Below are positions 1 to 6,615 of a DNA stretch of 11,442 bases, piece by piece (position 1 is the first letter of the stretch; each line of letters starts with the position of its first letter). A program made the position numbers and the translations under genes. Source of the stretch: UBA7702 sp051866595. Its GTDB lineage: Bacteria > Bacillota > Dehalobacteriia > UBA7702. The DNA is taken from the NCBI GenBank assembly GCA_051866595.1, contig JBJDXI010000084.1, positions 1 to 11,442 on the forward strand, given 5' to 3'. The notes beneath the pieces were generated by a model that was given only the letters and a program-made list of their open reading frames with translations, searched no databases and was not told the origin of the DNA.

Positions 1-54
<54 letters not shown>

Positions 55-63
55 AGTGGTATT

Positions 64-92
64 ATTATATACCAAAAAAACACGTAAGTCAA
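64..92 (-). promoter_or_regulatory. Promoter of the tRNA-Gly gene
   Basis: On the minus strand a -35 box TTGACT (92-87) and a perfect -10 box TATAAT (69-64) are separated by 17 bases. This predicts a start near position 57, only a few bases ahead of the mature tRNA 5' end at 53. The -35 box contains the TGA stop codon of rdgB (91-89), so the promoter overlaps the end of that gene. The near-consensus sequence fits the strong promoters typical of stable RNA genes. No terminator is seen between rdgB and the tRNA, so read-through from rph-rdgB is also possible. Confidence 0.85.
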
Positions 93-691
93 GACTTTTT
101 GGAACAGAGGGAGTTCAAAGCCTCGAAAACGCCTTTAAATGCCCTGCTTCGATGACTGATGGAATTCTTTTCTTCCATGGTCATTTCCGCCATTCCTTTC
201 CCTTTTTCCGTCACAAAAAACAGCGGGTCATATCCGAAACCGTTCGTTCCCCGATATTCCTTTAAAATTTTCCCGTCCACACGGCCTTCGCTGAAGAAAT
301 CACGGCCGTCGGGCAGAGAAAGACATAGCACAGCACAGAAATAAGCGTCCCGTTGTTCTTCGGGAACATCTTTCATTTCTTTGAGCAATTTCTCATTATT
401 CGACTCCGCTGTGGCGTTTTCACCGCTGTACCGCGCGGAATAAACGCCGGGAGCGCCGTTCAGCGCTTTAACCACCAGACCGCTGTCATCGGCCAGAGAC
501 GGCAGACCTGTGAAGTCACAGGCGCCGCGGGCTTTGATCCGCGCGTTTTCCCGGAAAGTATCCCCGGTTTCCTCGGGAGAAACAAAATCAGGGAAATCCG
601 CTGTATACAGCACTTGAAAATCCATTCCCTCAATCAGCGCTTCCAATTCTTTTACTTTGCCTTTATTTCCCGTCGCAAAAAACAATTTCAT
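89..691 (-). CDS. rdgB: XTP/dITP diphosphatase (RdgB/HAM1 family non-canonical purine NTP pyrophosphatase)
   Basis: The 200-residue product has the full family length and hallmarks. It has the N-terminal substrate motif ATGNKGK (6-12), the acidic motif LADDSGL (66-72, Asp69 being the expected catalytic residue), GFGYDPLF (151-158) and the C-terminal SHRSRA (179-184). The family hydrolyses inosine and xanthosine triphosphates, and their deoxy forms, to the monophosphate plus pyrophosphate, which keeps deaminated purines out of DNA and RNA. It is cytosolic and has no signal peptide. The start ATG lies one base after the stop of rph, and its GGGAG ribosome site is inside the 3' end of rph, so the two are almost certainly co-transcribed and translationally coupled. 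Its stop codon lies inside the -35 box of the tRNA-Gly promoter. rph-rdgB adjacency is common in Bacillota. Confidence 0.95.
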   Translation of the reverse strand: MKLFFATGNKGKVKELEALIEGMDFQVLYTADFPDFVSPEETGDTFRENARIKARGACDFTGLPSLADDSGLVVKALNGAPGVYSARYSGENATAESNNEKLLKEMKDVPEEQRDAYFCAVLCLSLPDGRDFFSEGRVDGKILKEYRGTNGFGYDPLFFVTEKGKGMAEMTMEEKNSISHRSRAFKGVFEALNSLCSKKS

Positions 692-692
692 T

Positions 693-1430
693 TTATTCTA
701 TGCTCCCGCCTGCCAAAGTTGACATATTCAAAAAATTCCGTTCCGTTTCCAAAATGGAATGAATCCCTTTTTTCGCAAAGGCCAGCAGACGAGACAATTC
801 CTCTTCGGAGAAATCACTGTTTTCTCCGGTCCCCTGTACCTCCACAAAGTGGTCTTTTCCCGTCATGACAACATTCATATCCACATCGGCACGACTGTCC
901 TCACTGTATTGCAGATCCAGTGAAATCTCACCGCCTACAATGCCGACACTGATGGCGGCAACCTCTTCCACCAGGGCCTCCGCCGGAATTTTTCCGTTTT
1001 TCACCGCCAGCGCCAGACAAAGCCAGGCCGCGCAGACCGATGCCGTTCTCGTACCGCCGTCGGCCTGAATCACTTCACAGTCAATCTTCACGGTTTTACC
1101 GCTGAGGGCCTTTAAATCCAGAGCCCGGCGCAGACTGCGGCCGATAAGACGCTGAATTTCAAGGGTACGGCCACTCTGCTTCCCTTTCACCGCTTCTCGG
1201 GAAGTCCGTGTCAAAGTTGATGCCGGCAGCAGGGCGTATTCCGCAGTGAGCCAGCCCTTATCGCTTCCCTCCAAAAAGGCGGGTACTTCGTCTTCAATAT
1301 TGACTGCCGCCAAAACTTTCGTATCGCCTTGAGTCCATAAAACCGAGGCTGCCGCGTATTTCTGAAAACCGGTTTCGATCGTGATGGGCCGATGCTGATC
1401 CAAAGGCCGTTCCATTCGGTATGTATTCAT
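693..1430 (-). CDS. rph: Ribonuclease PH (tRNA nucleotidyltransferase)
   Basis: The 245-residue protein matches the usual RNase PH length. It shows RPI near the N-terminus (14-16), WTQGDTKVL (32-40), the phosphate-binding GGTRTAS (125-131), the acidic stretch SEDSRADVDMN (176-186) with the expected catalytic aspartates 178 and 184, and VEVQGTGEN (196-204). The enzyme uses inorganic phosphate to remove nucleotides from tRNA precursor 3' ends and also acts in rRNA turnover; it works as a cytosolic hexamer. The start is supported by AGGAG about 8 bases upstream and by an extended -10 promoter at 1458-1466. It is the first gene of the rph-rdgB unit, divergent from the ORF at 1514. A tRNA-Gly gene, a possible type of substrate, follows rdgB. 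Confidence 0.98.
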   Translation of the reverse strand: MNTYRMERPLDQHRPITIETGFQKYAAASVLWTQGDTKVLAAVNIEDEVPAFLEGSDKGWLTAEYALLPASTLTRTSREAVKGKQSGRTLEIQRLIGRSLRRALDLKALSGKTVKIDCEVIQADGGTRTASVCAAWLCLALAVKNGKIPAEALVEEVAAISVGIVGGEISLDLQYSEDSRADVDMNVVMTGKDHFVEVQGTGENSDFSEEELSRLLAFAKKGIHSILETERNFLNMSTLAGGSIE

Positions 1431-1457
1431 GCTGTTTTCTCCTGTCCTGTTTGCATT

Positions 1458-1466
1458 ATTATATCA
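1458..1466 (-). promoter_or_regulatory. Extended -10 promoter of rph-rdgB
   Basis: On the minus strand the sequence TGATATAAT (1466-1458) is a perfect -10 box preceded by the TGn extension. The -35 region at the expected distance (about 1481-1486, TTTTCT) is poor, as is usual for extended -10 promoters. A start near 1451 would give a leader of about 20 bases carrying the AGGAG ribosome site of rph. The same 83-base gap must carry the start signals for the divergent ORF at 1514. Confidence 0.65.
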
Positions 1467-1513
1467 GAATCATCATAAAAAGAAAAGAGGATACGATCTG
1501 AGGGAGAGAATTC

Positions 1514-1987
1514 ATGCGCAAATATATTCTGTTCTTTTTTTTGATTCCGGCGCTTTTCATCGCGTTTTTATGGAATCCGGAAAACACGGAAAAATCATCG
1601 GCGGCGGCGTCGGAACAGTACACAGAAAATGAGCTGCAATCATGGAGCGACGCTCTGTATCAGAATATCGATACCGTCATCGAAACAACGGCGAAGGGAA
1701 AAACAACCCGTGCCCAGAAACTTTTGGGGTTTGAAGGAAAAACCACGTATTTTTACGATCCGCAAAAAATCATTTTTCGCCTGATGTTCACGTTTCCGTC
1801 TCACGTGGAATGGAACGAAGCGGCCAACCGTATCAGTGAGCAGCTGGGAGAACCCTCCTTCACGGCCCTTTATGAAAACGGAAGCGCCGCATCGGAATGG
1901 ATCAATGATCAGATTTTATATGCCCTTTCTTCCGATGGCAAAATAATGACACTCACCGCCGCAAAATATTATCCCAACGGGAATTGA
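1514..1987 (+). CDS. Small exported or membrane-anchored protein of unknown function
   Basis: I do not recognise this 157-residue protein. It begins with basic residues and a hydrophobic stretch at about 4-20 (KYILFFFLIPALFIAFLW), which looks like a signal peptide or single membrane anchor. No cysteine follows, so it is not a lipoprotein; cleavage near the SSAAAS stretch (28-33) is conceivable. The rest is soluble, with an alternating pattern in the C-terminal half (LGEPSF..., ILYALSSDGKIMTLTAAKYY) suggesting a small beta-rich domain outside the membrane. The ATG is chosen because AGGGAG lies about 8 bases upstream. A weak promoter candidate is TTGCAT (1451-1456) with CATAAA (1474-1479), overlapping the rph promoter. 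No terminator separates it from the DUF554 gene, which has its own promoter starting at this gene's stop codon. Confidence 0.75.
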   Translation: MRKYILFFFLIPALFIAFLWNPENTEKSSAAASEQYTENELQSWSDALYQNIDTVIETTAKGKTTRAQKLLGFEGKTTYFYDPQKIIFRLMFTFPSHVEWNEAANRISEQLGEPSFTALYENGSAASEWINDQILYALSSDGKIMTLTAAKYYPNGN

Positions 1988-2012
1988 TTTCCGAAAAAGA
2001 TACTGTTATAAT
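1984..2012 (+). promoter_or_regulatory. Promoter of the DUF554 gene, overlapping the preceding stop codon
   Basis: TTGATT (1984-1989) and TATAAT (2007-2012) are exactly 17 bases apart, and the -10 box carries the TGn extension (TGT at 2004-2006). The TGA stop of the upstream ORF (1985-1987) lies inside the -35 box. The predicted start near 2019 leaves a leader of about 44 bases to the ATG at 2063, which contains the inverted and direct repeats annotated at 2014-2047. Confidence 0.75.
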
Positions 2013-2013
2013 G

Positions 2014-2047
2014 ATATAGTTATTTGATTATAAACTATATTTGATTA
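2014..2047 (+). repeat. Inverted plus direct repeats at the DUF554 start site (possible operator)
   Basis: ATATAGTT (2014-2021) and AACTATAT (2033-2040) form a perfect 8-bp inverted repeat with an 11-base centre. A 10-base word TATTTGATTA occurs twice (2021-2030 and 2038-2047), 17 bases apart. The block covers the predicted transcription start and the early leader, where a repressor would act. The region is very AT-rich, so chance repeats are easier here. I recognise no known operator in it. Confidence 0.45.
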
Positions 2048-2062
2048 CAACAGAGGTTTTTT

Positions 2063-2773
2063 ATGTTTGCTACCGTCATCAACGCCGTATGCGTTGCCAT
2101 CGCTTCCATTATCGGCGTACTTTTCAAAAACAAAATCAATGAAAAATATACGTCCGCCATTCTCACCGGTCTGGCTATTGTCGTCGGCATCATCGGCGTG
2201 ACTTACGCCATTGATACCGAGGACATTCTCGGTATCATTATATGCATGGCCCTGGGTACGCTCCTCGGGGAGATTCTGCGAATTGAAGATCACCTGGAAA
2301 ATTTCGGGGACAAGCTCAAAGCCCGGTTTGAAAAGGGAAACGGCAAAAATTCCTCTTTCACTCAAAGTTTTGTTGCCGGATCCCTGCTTTTCTGCATCGG
2401 CCCCATGGCCATCCTCGGTTCCCTTCAGGCCGGTACCGTGGGAGACGCCACCATTATTCTTTCCAAAACCGTCATCGACAGTGTCGCCGCCCTTTCCTTC
2501 GCTGTGGCCATGGGCATCGGCGTCATTTTTTCCGGTGTTTCGGTTCTGATCTATCAGGGAATCATCACCCTGTTAGCCGTCTGGATTTCGCCTTTTCTCG
2601 GCGACAGCATCATCACGGAAATGTCTGCCGCCGGCGGGATTTTAATGATCGGCATCGCCATCAATATGCTGGGACTGCGTGAAGAAAAAATAAGGGTAGG
2701 CAATATGCTTCCCGCACTGTTCCTACCCATTCTGTATCAGCCATTCGTCCAATGGCTTACAGCTCTTTTTTAA
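2063..2773 (+). CDS. DUF554 family integral membrane protein
   Basis: The 236-residue protein has the length and pattern of the DUF554 (YdfK/YqgA-like) family, whose transport or other role is not established. Hydrophobic segments lie at about 3-21, 31-50, 55-72, 103-121, 138-158, 160-178, 188-204 and 214-232. The conserved centre GSLLFCIGPMAILGSLQAG (106-124) is followed by GD and a K..D motif (126-139), and there is a QGIITLLA segment at 165-172. A polar, charged loop (73-100, with LENFGDKLKARFEKG) separates the halves. The start follows AGAGG with a run of six T as spacer. It has its own promoter at 1984-2012 and a strong terminator at 2791-2823. Its 3' end overlaps the 3' end of mutY by 17 bp, tail to tail. 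Family assignment is firm; function is unknown. Confidence 0.94.
   Translation: MFATVINAVCVAIASIIGVLFKNKINEKYTSAILTGLAIVVGIIGVTYAIDTEDILGIIICMALGTLLGEILRIEDHLENFGDKLKARFEKGNGKNSSFTQSFVAGSLLFCIGPMAILGSLQAGTVGDATIILSKTVIDSVAALSFAVAMGIGVIFSGVSVLIYQGIITLLAVWISPFLGDSIITEMSAAGGILMIGIAINMLGLREEKIRVGNMLPALFLPILYQPFVQWLTALF
2685..2728 (-). terminator. Intrinsic terminator of the OPT-P1-mutY operon, inside the DUF554 coding sequence
   Basis: On the minus strand GGGTAGG (2728-2722) and CCTACCC (2700-2694) form a 7-bp stem. The 21-base loop can form an inner GTGC/GCAT helix closed by GGGAA. The right arm is followed by TTATTTTTT (2693-2685). It begins 28 bases past the mutY stop codon, a normal distance. 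The plus strand has no T-run after the stem, so it should act only on minus-strand transcripts and spare the DUF554 mRNA. Confidence 0.6.
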
Positions 2774-3770
2774 AAATTCCAAAGGCCGAAGGGATCGCGT
2801 AAGACGCGATCTCTTCTTTTTTTATCCAATGAAGCTCTGTATCTTTCGGCTTTTGATCCAATTCCACGCGGAAGCCCTCCATGTGCCATTCCAGATGGCT
2901 GAACACATGAACGGCGGTGCCGAGAGGCTTTACCCTTCCGGGAAACCGTCGTTTTATTTCCTCTTCGGAACAATGCCCCGGCTCATTGGGAAATTCCCAC
3001 ATATTCGCCAGCAAACCCTTGGAGGGACGCTTTTTTAACGCGATTTCACCTTGACAGCAAAGCAACAATACCGTTCTTTTTTCCTGTTTACGTGCTTTTT
3101 TCGCTTTCCGTACCGGCAGTTCGCCGGCGCGTTCACGGCCCTCGCAGAAAGAAAGCCAGGGACAGACGCCGCATTTCGGCTCACCGTTGGGCAAACAGAC
3201 CGTGGCGCCGAGGTCCATCAAAGCCTGAGTAAATTCGGAAGGATGTTCTTCCGGCATGATTTTTCCGAGTTCTTTTTCCGTGCGCCGCTTCGTCTTTTCA
3301 TCATCAATACAGTCTTCCCCGTTGCTCACCCGCATGATGACGCGGAGAACATTGCCGTCCACGGCGGGATAAGGCTTCCGAAAGCCGATGGACATTACGG
3401 CAGACGCCGTATAACGCCCGAATCCGGGCAGATTCAGGAGTTTTTCAAAGTCGCAGGGCAAAATACCCCCATAATCCCGTTCCACGGTTTTCGCGGCTTT
3501 GTGAAGCATTTCACAGCGGCGGTAGTAACCGAGTCCCTGCCAAAAAGAGAGCACTTCATCCAGATCGGCCACCGCAAGGGATGAAACATCGGGAAAACGT
3601 TTAAGAAAGCGGTGATAATAATCAATGACCGTATCCACCCTCGTCTGCTGGAGCATGATCTCGGAAATCCATACATGATAAGGCGTGGGATCCTCCCGCC
3701 AGGGCAGAATCCGGCGTTCTTTCCCGTACCAACGCAGCAGCGGTTCCACTAAAATACTGAAATCGTTCAT
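2757..3770 (-). CDS. mutY: A/G-specific adenine glycosylase MutY
   Basis: This is a complete 337-residue MutY. The catalytic Glu37 is in SEIMLQQT (36-43). The helix-hairpin-helix motif is LPGFGRYTASAV (114-125), with catalytic Asp138 in VDGNV. The [4Fe-4S] ligands are Cys192, 200, 203 and 209. The C-terminal NUDIX-like domain (about 232-337) reads the 8-oxoguanine base, and its FSH motif is at 290-292. The enzyme removes adenine paired with 8-oxoG. The cluster spacing is C-X7-C-X2-C-X5-C, one residue longer in the first gap than in E. coli; I recall this LPNG form from other Bacillota. The start overlaps the stop of the P1 peptidase gene as ATGA, so it is translationally coupled as last gene of the operon. 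Its 3' end overlaps DUF554 by 17 bp and contains that gene's terminator. Confidence 0.97.
   Translation of the reverse strand: MNDFSILVEPLLRWYGKERRILPWREDPTPYHVWISEIMLQQTRVDTVIDYYHRFLKRFPDVSSLAVADLDEVLSFWQGLGYYRRCEMLHKAAKTVERDYGGILPCDFEKLLNLPGFGRYTASAVMSIGFRKPYPAVDGNVLRVIMRVSNGEDCIDDEKTKRRTEKELGKIMPEEHPSEFTQALMDLGATVCLPNGEPKCGVCPWLSFCEGRERAGELPVRKAKKARKQEKRTVLLLCCQGEIALKKRPSKGLLANMWEFPNEPGHCSEEEIKRRFPGRVKPLGTAVHVFSHLEWHMEGFRVELDQKPKDTELHWIKKEEIASYAIPSAFGIFKKEL
2791..2823 (+). terminator. Intrinsic terminator of the DUF554 gene, inside the mutY coding sequence
   Basis: GGGATCGCGT (2791-2800) pairs with ACGCGATCTC (2804-2813), a 10-bp stem with one G-U pair and a three-base AAG loop. It is followed by TTCTTTTTTT (2814-2823). 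It begins 18 bases after the DUF554 TAA at 2771-2773. On the opposite strand it encodes part of the MutY C-terminus (around KKEEIASYAIPS, 317-328) and has no T-run in the minus direction, so it should be specific to plus-strand transcripts. Confidence 0.85.
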
Positions 3771-4723
3771 AGATCCATGCTTCCGGTAAAGCCGTAGGCC
3801 GAAGGTACCCGAACCGCCCGGGCAATAGCTTTTTCCATGACTTCCGCCGCCAGAATCCCCACGAGATCCCCATGGGTTTCCACAGTGCCGTGGGACATAG
3901 TGAAAATTGTATCGCCGTCGTTGGAGGTATGTACCGGACGAATGGCCCGGGCATAGCCGTCGTGGGCCATCATCGCTGTTTTATTGGCCTGGGCCTTGGT
4001 GAGAGCGGCGTTGGTAATGATACATCCCAGCGTCGTATTGCCCTGAAAAGCGTTGAAACCGCTGTCGGTCATCACTTTAAATAATTCCGTCGTGGAAGCC
4101 ACCGCGGTTTTTTCCTCATTGAGAAGTCCCGCGATGGGACAGTGGGTCACAGGATCAAAGACGTCACCCAAAGCATTGACGGCCACCACCGCGCCGACTT
4201 TCAGATCACCGACCTGTTCGGCCCAGAAACCGAGACCGGACTTCATCGCCCGTTCCACGCCGCAGAGTTTCCCTACCGTCGCACCGGTACCGGCGCCGAA
4301 AATGCCTTCTTCCGGTTCATTTTTTTTCGCCTGAACCAACGCCAGATAACCCATTTCCTTATCGGGACGGCAGGAGGAATCCCCCGCCACCAGATCAAAA
4401 AGGCAAGCAGAAGGAACGATGGGCACCTTGCCAACGCCCACATCAAAACCGACACCGTGTTCCTCCAGATACTGCATGGCGCCTTCAGCGGCGGCAAGAC
4501 CGTAAGCGGAACCGCCGCAGAGCATCACACAGTGGACTCTTTCAATCATATTCACCGGATTCAGAAGATCCGTCTCCCGGGTCGCCGGACCGCCACCCCG
4601 GACGTCCACGCCGGCCACAGCGCCTTCGGGACAGTAAATCGCAGTACAGCCGGTACCGCCCTTTTCATCCTGGGCATTGCCGATATAAAAACCTTCGATG
4701 CTCCGAATATCAATTTCTTTCAT
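3767..4723 (-). CDS. P1 family (S58, DmpA-like) aminopeptidase
   Basis: The 318-residue protein matches the DmpA/BapA family of N-terminal-nucleophile peptidases. These cut themselves into two chains and then remove N-terminal L-, D- or beta-amino acids from peptides. Visible hallmarks are the GGGPATRET stretch (43-51), CGGSAYGLAAAEGAM (69-83), GVGKVPIVP (96-104), GAGTGATVGK (143-152) and the self-cleavage region GNTTLGCI (228-235). By family analogy cleavage falls between Asn229 and Thr230, making Thr230 the nucleophile of the small chain. No signal peptide is present, so it is probably cytosolic. Its ATG directly abuts the TAA of the OPT transporter gene and its stop overlaps the mutY start (ATGA). 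Pairing with an oligopeptide transporter suggests it degrades imported peptides, but its exact substrate cannot be read from sequence. Confidence 0.93.
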   Translation of the reverse strand: MKEIDIRSIEGFYIGNAQDEKGGTGCTAIYCPEGAVAGVDVRGGGPATRETDLLNPVNMIERVHCVMLCGGSAYGLAAAEGAMQYLEEHGVGFDVGVGKVPIVPSACLFDLVAGDSSCRPDKEMGYLALVQAKKNEPEEGIFGAGTGATVGKLCGVERAMKSGLGFWAEQVGDLKVGAVVAVNALGDVFDPVTHCPIAGLLNEEKTAVASTTELFKVMTDSGFNAFQGNTTLGCIITNAALTKAQANKTAMMAHDGYARAIRPVHTSNDGDTIFTMSHGTVETHGDLVGILAAEVMEKAIARAVRVPSAYGFTGSMDL

Positions 4724-6394
4724 TTACATCGCCCCCAAACCGAGACATACCATAATCAAAGCAATGACCACACCGGCAATGGCTTCGCCGCCAAGGAGAC
4801 CCGAGGCGATAATCAGGCCATTGCCGCCCTGTTTTTCCGGACTCTTTCCTTTGCGGACCGCTTTCCCGATGAGATCGGCGATGACTTTCACCATCCCACC
4901 GAGAAATGCCGTAAAGGAAAGATAGAAAGGAAGGTAAATCCCGAGACCCAGCGTCATCACGGGAACCTTGAGGCAATAGAGAACCGCGCCAATGATCAGA
5001 CCGGTCACAAAGGCGGGAACACTAGCAATCCCCTGGACCATCCCGGCAACGACACCGGCCTGAGCCGCAGGGAACATATTGGGATCACCAAAGGCCTCGG
5101 GACCGTACGCGTTAAAGAGGATAAAGAGCACCGCCACGGAAACGAAAGCGCCGATAAAACCGCCGATGGCTTCACCGAACCACTGGGCTTTGGGATCGGT
5201 TTTGACGATGTGTCCCACTTTAAAATCGTTCATCACGTCCCCTACCAGACCGCAGGCCACGGCGACGATAGCCGCCACAAAGAAAGCCTCCAGCTGACCA
5301 ATGGCCGACGCAGCACGACAAGCCAGCAGGACAATGACACCGAAAATTTCCATGGGGTTGATTCCCGTCTGACCAAGAATCTGGGCGGACATCGCCGTGG
5401 TGAGCCAGACGCCGAGAATCACCAGAATGGAAGAGACCACACCCATTTTCAGGACGAAAGTAAATACAAAGGCCAGAAGCACCATAACAAAGGGCGCCCA
5501 GCGCAAACCGACGATGGAGTCCCCCCGCCGGGATTTGGAAAACATGGAACCGAAAATTGTTTTCGCTTTGGGCAGAATCCCTTTGAGAATAATGCCGAAG
5601 CCCGTACCGACCATCACGCCGATGCCGAGACTGTCCTTGATGCCAACAGCGGTCTCCACCGACCAGATGCCCGCGGCGGAACCGCCCCAGACGATACCGA
5701 AATTGCCGAGGACCGCGCCGAGAAACCATACGGAAAGAAGAACGGGGCCGAGAATATAGCCCACGGACATCATCATTGGCGACATATAGATACCGAAAAC
5801 ACCGCCGGGAATGGAAACACCGAATGTCAGCAGCGCCGGAATTTTACCGAACCAGTCACGGACAGCGGCCCAGAGAGCGGAAAAGGCCATGGAACCGAAG
5901 AGAATTCCGGCTTTTTTGCCGCCTTTATCACCGATAATCAACGTATCGGCTGCGGCCTGTCCCATAGGATAGGGCAGATCCTGGGTAACGACAAAGTATT
6001 TCCGCAGCAGCGCGGTGAAGATCAGACCGAGAATCACACCGCTCAAAGCGACAATCACCAGAGAAATCTTCATGGAAAGGCCGGTATCCGGCGTGAGACC
6101 CAGCATCCAGACGCCGGGGATGGTAAAGGCCATGCCCCCGGCCACCATGGCGCCGGCGCTCATGATGGTATGGGTCACGTTGATTTCATTGATGTTGGTC
6201 TTTCCGCTGAGTTTTAAAGCGAACATGGAAACGAGGGCCACAAAAATAATGGGCCACGGCAAAGAACTGGCCTTCAGCGCGATATACATCGAAGACATGG
6301 TGATGATGACAGCACCGACACAACCGATGATCACACCCCGAAGCGTAAACTGTTCTTTAAAGGATTTTGCGTACTTAATCTCTTTTTCAGACAT
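4724..6394 (-). CDS. OPT family oligopeptide transporter
   Basis: The 556-residue polytopic membrane protein matches the bacterial branch of the OPT family, which imports peptides, or metal-chelate complexes in the YSL branch. A short cytoplasmic N-terminus leads to the first membrane segment at about 18-41, with hydrophobic segments up to the C-terminal one (about 527-555). The family-typical stretch QDLPYPMGQAAADTL is at 138-152 and a conserved early segment (TNINEINVTHTIMSAGAM) at 66-83. It is shorter than many OPT proteins (600-700 residues), but both ends look intact. GTGAGG precedes the ATG with a four-base spacer. It is the first gene of the operon with a P1 peptidase and mutY, driven by the promoter at 6451-6479. 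Peptide transport is the likeliest role given the peptidase; metal-chelate transport is the alternative. Confidence 0.93.
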   Translation of the reverse strand: MSEKEIKYAKSFKEQFTLRGVIIGCVGAVIITMSSMYIALKASSLPWPIIFVALVSMFALKLSGKTNINEINVTHTIMSAGAMVAGGMAFTIPGVWMLGLTPDTGLSMKISLVIVALSGVILGLIFTALLRKYFVVTQDLPYPMGQAAADTLIIGDKGGKKAGILFGSMAFSALWAAVRDWFGKIPALLTFGVSIPGGVFGIYMSPMMMSVGYILGPVLLSVWFLGAVLGNFGIVWGGSAAGIWSVETAVGIKDSLGIGVMVGTGFGIILKGILPKAKTIFGSMFSKSRRGDSIVGLRWAPFVMVLLAFVFTFVLKMGVVSSILVILGVWLTTAMSAQILGQTGINPMEIFGVIVLLACRAASAIGQLEAFFVAAIVAVACGLVGDVMNDFKVGHIVKTDPKAQWFGEAIGGFIGAFVSVAVLFILFNAYGPEAFGDPNMFPAAQAGVVAGMVQGIASVPAFVTGLIIGAVLYCLKVPVMTLGLGIYLPFYLSFTAFLGGMVKVIADLIGKAVRKGKSPEKQGGNGLIIASGLLGGEAIAGVVIALIMVCLGLGAM

Positions 6395-6450
6395 AATTCC
6401 TCACTTTGCATCCCCACCAAAGACGGGATTTCCTTTACAGTTATGATTTG

Positions 6451-6479
6451 ATTATACTGGATTATGCCGGTGCTGGCAA
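6451..6479 (-). promoter_or_regulatory. Promoter of the OPT-P1 peptidase-mutY operon
   Basis: On the minus strand TTGCCA (6479-6474) and TATAAT (6456-6451) are 17 bases apart, close to the sigma-A consensus. The predicted start near 6444 gives a leader of about 50 bases. It lies just downstream of the terminator at 6507-6542, so the operon begins in a clean intergenic gap. I see no riboswitch-like structure or clear operator in the leader. Confidence 0.8.
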
Positions 6480-6506
6480 GGGAAATTTACGTTTCCTGTG
6501 GGAAAC

Positions 6507-6542
6507 AAAAAAGCTGACTCAAAAGATTCCTTTCGAGTCAGC
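6507..6542 (-). terminator. Strong intrinsic terminator after the 117-residue ORF
   Basis: On the minus strand GCTGACTCGAAAG (6542-6530) pairs over 13 bp, with one G-U, with CTTTTGAGTCAGC (6525-6513). The loop is four bases (GAAT) and is followed by six T (6512-6507). The wobble pair exists only in the minus-strand RNA (it is A-C on plus), which fixes the direction. It ends transcripts coming from the 117-residue ORF and probably the CoA-transferase gene. Confidence 0.93.
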
Positions 6543-6555
6543 CTCATGAGCGTTT

Positions 6556-6598
6556 CAAGACGGTTTAGAGGCGATTTTGCCGCCTATCAAGCGTCTTG
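6556..6598 (-). repeat. Nested inverted repeat in the 3' untranslated region of the 117-residue ORF
   Basis: CAAGACG (6556-6562) and CGTCTTG (6592-6598) form a perfect 7-bp outer stem. Inside it AGGCG (6569-6573) and CGCCT (6581-6585) form a 5-bp inner stem. No T-run follows in either direction, so it is not itself a terminator; the terminator at 6507-6542 is separate. It occupies most of the 73 bases between the ORF stop and that terminator. It could stabilise the mRNA 3' end or belong to a 3'-derived small RNA. This is inference from base pairing only. Confidence 0.5.
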
Positions 6599-6615
6599 GG
6601 ATGCCCTTTCCGATA

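Noticed and set aside
2757..2773. The 17-bp overlap of DUF554 and mutY as a sign of frameshift or truncation
   Set aside because: Both proteins have complete family-length C-termini, so this is a normal tail-to-tail overlap.
4142..6217. A 691-codon open frame on the plus strand, the longest frame in the window
   Set aside because: It is codon-aligned antisense to the P1 peptidase and OPT genes. It stays open because those genes avoid TTA, CTA and TCA codons. Its product is rich in His, Asn, Asp, Gly and Arg with no recognisable domain, and the opposite strand carries clear families.
6491..6506. Small hairpin GTTTCC-TGTG-GGAAAC followed by A residues
   Set aside because: On plus it is followed by A rather than T, and on minus it lies beyond the strong terminator at 6507-6542. 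At 6 bp it needs no separate function.
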